Positions 60,316 to 64,000 of a stretch of DNA of 64,000 bases are shown one piece after another. The translations under genes were made by a program, and so were the position numbers. Source of the stretch: Spirosoma arboris (GTDB lineage Bacteria > Bacteroidota > Bacteroidia > Cytophagales > Spirosomataceae); the NCBI RefSeq assembly GCF_009754945.1, contig NZ_WPIN01000003.1, positions 1 through 64,000 of the forward strand, read 5' to 3'. Numbering within the stretch: position 1 is the first letter of the stretch; every line of letters starts with the position of its first letter. The notes below the pieces were generated by a model that worked only from the letters and a program-made list of their open reading frames with translations, made no database searches and was not told the origin of the DNA.

Positions 60316-60555
60316 TCACGAGGCTAATGGCAGGGCAATAATGGTTCGGGCATTGGCAATATGGGCCGCATATAGCAAAGCTGCGTGAATGTCAGCTTCT
60401 TCCAAATAGGGATAATCAGCCAGAATTTCCTGATTGGTCATTCCAGCAGCTAACAGTTCGAGGAGCTGTGCCACCGTAAATCGCATATTGCGAAGCGTTG
60501 GCTTCCCCTGACTAACAGCCGGATTTAGAGTTACGCGAGCAAGTAGGTTTTCCAT
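60316..60555 (-). CDS. DUF433 antitoxin
   Basis: 79 residues from ATG 60555 (MENLLARVTLNPAVSQGKPT), which matches the family start better than the ATG 21 bases upstream. A DUF433 HTH-like domain (RFTVAQLLELLAAGMTNQEI, YPYLEEADIHAALLYA). Pairs with the DUF5615 toxin in type II-like modules and probably represses the operon. Confidence 0.85.
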   Translation of the reverse strand: MENLLARVTLNPAVSQGKPTLRNMRFTVAQLLELLAAGMTNQEILADYPYLEEADIHAALLYAAHIANARTIIALPLAS

Positions 60556-60815
60556 AATACTCAAACATTTCAGCAAAACTACGACTTTTTGAACTCTGTT
60601 TGGGATTCGTTGTCATGTGGGAGATTAGCACGACAGGAAGTTTGCAGATCAGGCTACTCTTGTGATCCAACCAGAAAATTTAAAGGTCGTTAGGTAATCC
60701 GTTAGGCTTTCTCTAATCAAACTAGTAGTATCACGACACAAAATAAATCTGCATGCATACGCTTTGGTTAAATTATGCATGTTACCCTATATTCGCTAGT
60801 AAATACTCTTGATAA

Positions 60816-61778
60816 ATGAAAGTTAGAAAAGCAGTTATTACCGCAGCCGCTCGCGGGGAACGATTGTATCCGGTAGCCGATACGATACAGAAAGCCATGC
60901 TCCCGATTATTGATACCGATGGGCTGCATAAACCCGTTATTCAGGCCATTGCCGAAGAGGCTTTTCTAAGCGGTATTGAGGAAATCTGCATCGTTTGTGC
61001 GCCCGGTGATGGAGAACGTTACATCAATGCCTTCACGTCGTTGCGCGATAACCTGATCAAATCATACAAAAGCGTTGACTGGGCACAGGAAGAAGCCGAA
61101 AAAATTGACACCCTTATCAGTCGCATTCAGTTTACCGAGCAGCAGGAGCCTCTGGGCTATGGCCATGCCGTTTATTGCGCTAAAGACTTTGTCAATGATG
61201 AGCCGTTTCTACTTCTGCTGGGCGATTACCTATACGTGTCTAACCTCATTAGTAAACGATGCGCAACTCAACTCATCGAACTGGCGATGCAGGAAGATTG
61301 CTCTGTATCGGCGGTTAATCCCACCATTGAGCATCAGATAGGTCGATATGGTACGCTCACTGGCAAGCATGTGCCTGGCATAAATGGGGTTTATCAGATT
61401 GAAAAGCTTATTGAGAAACCATCACTAAGTGTGGCTGAGCTCGAACTGCAAACACCCGGCCTGCGCGTTGGCTACTACCTCTGTTTCTTTGGCATGCACG
61501 TATTTACGCCCACGGTGTTTAGCCTTCTTGAGAAACAACTAGCCCAGGGCAGCAAGAATACCCCGTTGACGCCCGCGCTACAGGAACTGGCCAATACTGA
61601 AAAATACCTGGCGCTGGAAGTTAAGGGCAATCGCTATGACCTGAGCGGACGACAAGGGCTTCTGCGGGCACAAATGGCACTCGGACTTGCGGGTGTGGCC
61701 CACGACGAGACGCTGACGTCGATGGTCGAACTTCTGGCCGAAGCCAATACCCGAAAGGCTCAGTTGAATGAAGAGTGA
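60816..61778 (+). CDS. Sugar nucleotidyltransferase (GalU-like UTP-glucose-1-phosphate uridylyltransferase)
   Basis: 320 residues. N-terminal nucleotide motif KAVITAAARGERLYPVADTI with KAMLPIID corresponds to GlGTR...P..K.MLPI of GalU, but the loop reads AARGER. Further motifs GYGHAVYCAKDFVNDEPFLL and LLLGDYLY (metal-binding Asp), EKPS, and GRQGLLRAQMALGLAG near the end. It makes a UDP- or other NDP-sugar. Followed by a GHMP-kinase-like gene at 61860, hence a salvage pair for a free sugar is likely. Confidence 0.85.
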   Translation: MKVRKAVITAAARGERLYPVADTIQKAMLPIIDTDGLHKPVIQAIAEEAFLSGIEEICIVCAPGDGERYINAFTSLRDNLIKSYKSVDWAQEEAEKIDTLISRIQFTEQQEPLGYGHAVYCAKDFVNDEPFLLLLGDYLYVSNLISKRCATQLIELAMQEDCSVSAVNPTIEHQIGRYGTLTGKHVPGINGVYQIEKLIEKPSLSVAELELQTPGLRVGYYLCFFGMHVFTPTVFSLLEKQLAQGSKNTPLTPALQELANTEKYLALEVKGNRYDLSGRQGLLRAQMALGLAGVAHDETLTSMVELLAEANTRKAQLNEE

Positions 61779-61838
61779 AGAATTAAGAGTGAAGAATATA
61801 AAACCTGATTATTCTTCACTCCTAATTCTTCACTCTTC
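61770..61838 (+). repeat. Inverted repeat overlapping the nucleotidyltransferase stop
   Basis: Arms 61770-61798 and 61810-61838 (GAAGAGTGAAGAATTAAGAG...) pair over 29 bases with one mismatch and an 11-base loop. The left arm includes the stop codon at 61776-61778. The arms are themselves built of repeated GAAGAGTGAAGAAT-like words. It could attenuate expression of the GHMP-like gene that starts 22 bases later. Confidence 0.65.
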
Positions 61839-61859
61839 ACTCTTAATAATCCATCAACA

Positions 61860-64000
61860 TGAATGTTTTTATAGAAACAATTACGTCTGCTGATCCCACT
61901 ATTCGTAACCGATCCTTTTTTGACATAAGCCGAAATTTATCTGCCAATACCTTATTAAAAGCGCTGCGTGAACTGGATGGATTCCGAAAGTCCACGCCGA
62001 ATTTGTACGATAAAGTCAGAGCGATTCTTTTCTTATATGCCGGTTTCCGCTTTTTCCTGATGGAAACGAAAGAAATTCCGGCGATTGGTAAAATTCCCTA
62101 TGCTGGTTTCGACGATTTGTTGTCGCGCAGGTTCGAGCAGGCCATTGCCACGTTTTTGCAGGATTTGGATAAACACGGTCCCAATGCCACGCTGTTCAGT
62201 GCGTTGGCTGATAGCTATCATCAGTTGTCTTTTCAGACGCTGGCCGATCAGGTTCGTAAGAGTGTTCGTTCCAGCAAAGGCAATCAGTGGATGTTCCGCG
62301 TCGGGCATCAGACCGAGCACCCGATTCGGATTCATCCGAGTCTGTTGCAACGTCCAGATAACTCCCTCTTCTACCCTATTCTGCACGAGCAAACGTCCGT
62401 GCGGATGGACTTAACCCATAGTGGCTGGTCGGATATTTTCTTCCTCGGCATGGATTATCCTGAAGGAGCACGCGTCATCAATATCTCCATCGACCTGGGC
62501 GTTTTTGGTCGTGATAAAGACATCCGTCCACCCCTGCACTGTTATGTGCGGGTTATTTCAGAGCCCGTTCTGCGCCTGACCAGCGTCGATTTGAATACCA
62601 CCAAAGATGTGCATGATCTCGCTGATCTGTTCAACTTTGGTAATGACTACTTGAGCCTTATCAAAGCGGGGGTCATTGCATCGGGATTGATTCCCCCTTC
62701 GTTTGAAGGTACGAACCAATCTCTCGCCGAAATTCTGGCTCGTATTGTGGCACCGGGCATGGGTATCGAACTCGTCACAAAAGTGAACGACATTCCTAAA
62801 GGTTCGCGATTTGCAGTGTCGACCAACCTGCTTGGCTCCATCATCAGCCTGCTGATGCGGGCTACAGGGCAAACGAAGGATTTGGAGGGAGGCCTACAGG
62901 AAAGTGAACGGCGACTGGTTGCATCACGGGCTATTCTGGGCGAATGGATTGGCGGCTCGGGCGGTGGCTGGCAGGATTCGGGTGGAGTCTGGCCGGGCAT
63001 AAAAGCCATTCAGGGTACGTTTGCGCAGGAAGGTGACCCTGAATCCGGCATTAGTCGCGGCACCTTGTTGCCCCGTCACCGGGTATTGCAGGGTGAAGAG
63101 ATTCATCCCGACATTCAGGAAAAAATCATGAACTCGCTTGTGCTGATGCATGGCGGCATGGCATCCAATGTTGGGCCAATCCTGGAGATGGTGACCGAAA
63201 AGTACTTGCTTCGGGGCAATAATGAATGGAATGCCCGTCAGCAAACGAACCAGATTTTCGATAATATTCTGGACGCGATAAAAGAAGGTGACATAAAAAA
63301 GCTGGGACAAAATACGGCCCGAAACTGGGAATATCCCATCAAAACAATCATTCCCTGGGCCTCAACCTATTTCACCGAACAGATCATTGCCAAAGCAAAA
63401 AAACAGATTGGCGACGATTATTACGGCTTCCTGATGCTCGGGGGAATGTCTGGCGGTGGTATGGGTATGTTTGTGAATCCGGCTCATTACGAAGAGTACA
63501 AACTACAGGTGCTGGAGATGCTCCGAAAAACAAAAAGCGAACTCTCCGACTCCCTACCTTTTGCCATGGAGCCAGTGGTATACAACTGGAGCATCAACAA
63601 CAAAGGCACCTGGGCCAACCTTCAGGAAGGGAATCAGGCACTTATGCCCGAGCAGTATTACGGTATTCAGGTCTCGGAGCTGGTACGAAAAGACCCCAGT
63701 TCGATTCCCTATGTGCGCCGGGCCGAAATTGATTACTTCACCACCTACTGCGATCAGAACAATCTGGCGTATCCATTGCTACGCACCATTGTCAGTAACC
63801 TGTTCAAGGTATCGGACCCCACGTCTCAGGGCAACCGAAGCGCCGAAAACGAAAAAGCGGATCGCGTTAAGAAAGAAAACGGATTCGATTATATTCAGCA
63901 TGGCGAAATTCGGGAAGAGCTGCAAAAAGGGCGTATTGGGTTATCCCGCAACCGACTGTCGGCAGAAACGACCATCGACGATGTGCTGCCCGGAGACCTT
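61860..64000 (+). CDS. GHMP-kinase-like protein, C-terminus beyond window
   Basis: At least 713 residues; no stop before the window end. Residues 1-300 are a helical/mixed region without a motif I recognise. From about 310 a GHMP-like kinase core: RFAVSTNLLGSIISLLMRAT at the place of the ATP loop, then WIGGSGGGWQDSGGVWPGIK (about 360-379), like GGGWQDQ in L-fucokinases, and FLMLGGMSGGGMGMFVNPAH (about 532-551), like the glycine-rich motif 3. Likely phosphorylates a sugar for the nucleotidyltransferase upstream. Some annotations call relatives UTP-glucose-1-phosphate uridylyltransferase; the kinase motifs argue otherwise. Confidence 0.7.

Noticed and set aside
1..64000. CRISPR array, rRNA operon or Cas genes
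   Set aside because: No regularly spaced short repeats with unique spacers and no rRNA-like or Cas-like sequence seen.

Overview
The window looks like chromosome from a Bacteroidota bacterium of the Cytophagales/Spirosomaceae type (Spirosoma-like). Pointers are the type IX secretion (T9SS) C-terminal sorting domain, a TonB receptor with an N-terminal carboxypeptidase-regulatory domain, SprB-like repeat proteins, DUF2975/YozG-type pairs, an LpxR-like lipid A deacylase, hybrid esterases, near absence of Shine-Dalgarno sites, and many hairpin-spaced single genes. The species call is inference.

Left part (about 1-18.7 kb) is a decayed, phage-derived accessory region. Minus-strand, tightly packed small genes (1-5374) form the best preserved block, including a spanin-like overlapping pair. 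Further minus-strand phage pieces (6022-6312, 9605-9956, 12711-14589, 17616-17826) are separated by plus-strand, AT-richer cargo: small secreted proteins, an Imm35-like protein, unknown proteins and an LRR lipoprotein. IS1182-like, IS3-like and IS4-like transposase remnants mark several joins. The 3' end of a DUF1353 phage gene is repeated twice between cargo genes, and a related leader sequence precedes four of them.

Middle part (18.7-36 kb): a 1123-residue T9SS-exported protein with a recent 693-bp internal duplication, two single-domain receiver proteins (one with Glu in place of the phospho-accepting Asp), two paralogous beta-barrel proteins, an HTH/DUF2975 pair, a TonB-like protein followed by a sensor histidine kinase, a sugar isomerase-like TIM barrel, an alpha/beta hydrolase, and a TonB-dependent receptor with a partner lipoprotein behind a perfect 6-3-6 dyad.

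Right part (36-64 kb) is ordinary chromosome rich in hydrolases: holA, an S15-type hydrolase broken by one amber codon, an esterase/SMP-30 fusion, a CE15-like esterase, a nitrilase, an HxlR regulator, an aldo/keto reductase and an AraC regulator. The most coherent set is 47.6-55.4 kb: an Lrp/AsnC regulator coupled to a serine hydrolase/D-aminoacylase fusion, divergent from a DUF1611 protein, a dipeptide-epimerase-like enolase, a DUF3445 haem protein and an amino-acid permease. I read this as a D-glutamate / N-acyl-D-amino acid / cell-wall peptide salvage locus. A GH29 fucosidase, a dCMP deaminase-AcpH-rhodanese operon, LpxR, a DUF433/DUF5615 toxin-antitoxin pair and a sugar nucleotidyltransferase plus GHMP-kinase-like gene (cut by the window end) follow.

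No CRISPR array, rRNA operon or convincing canonical tRNA was seen; one degenerate tRNA-like sequence lies at 5907-5983.
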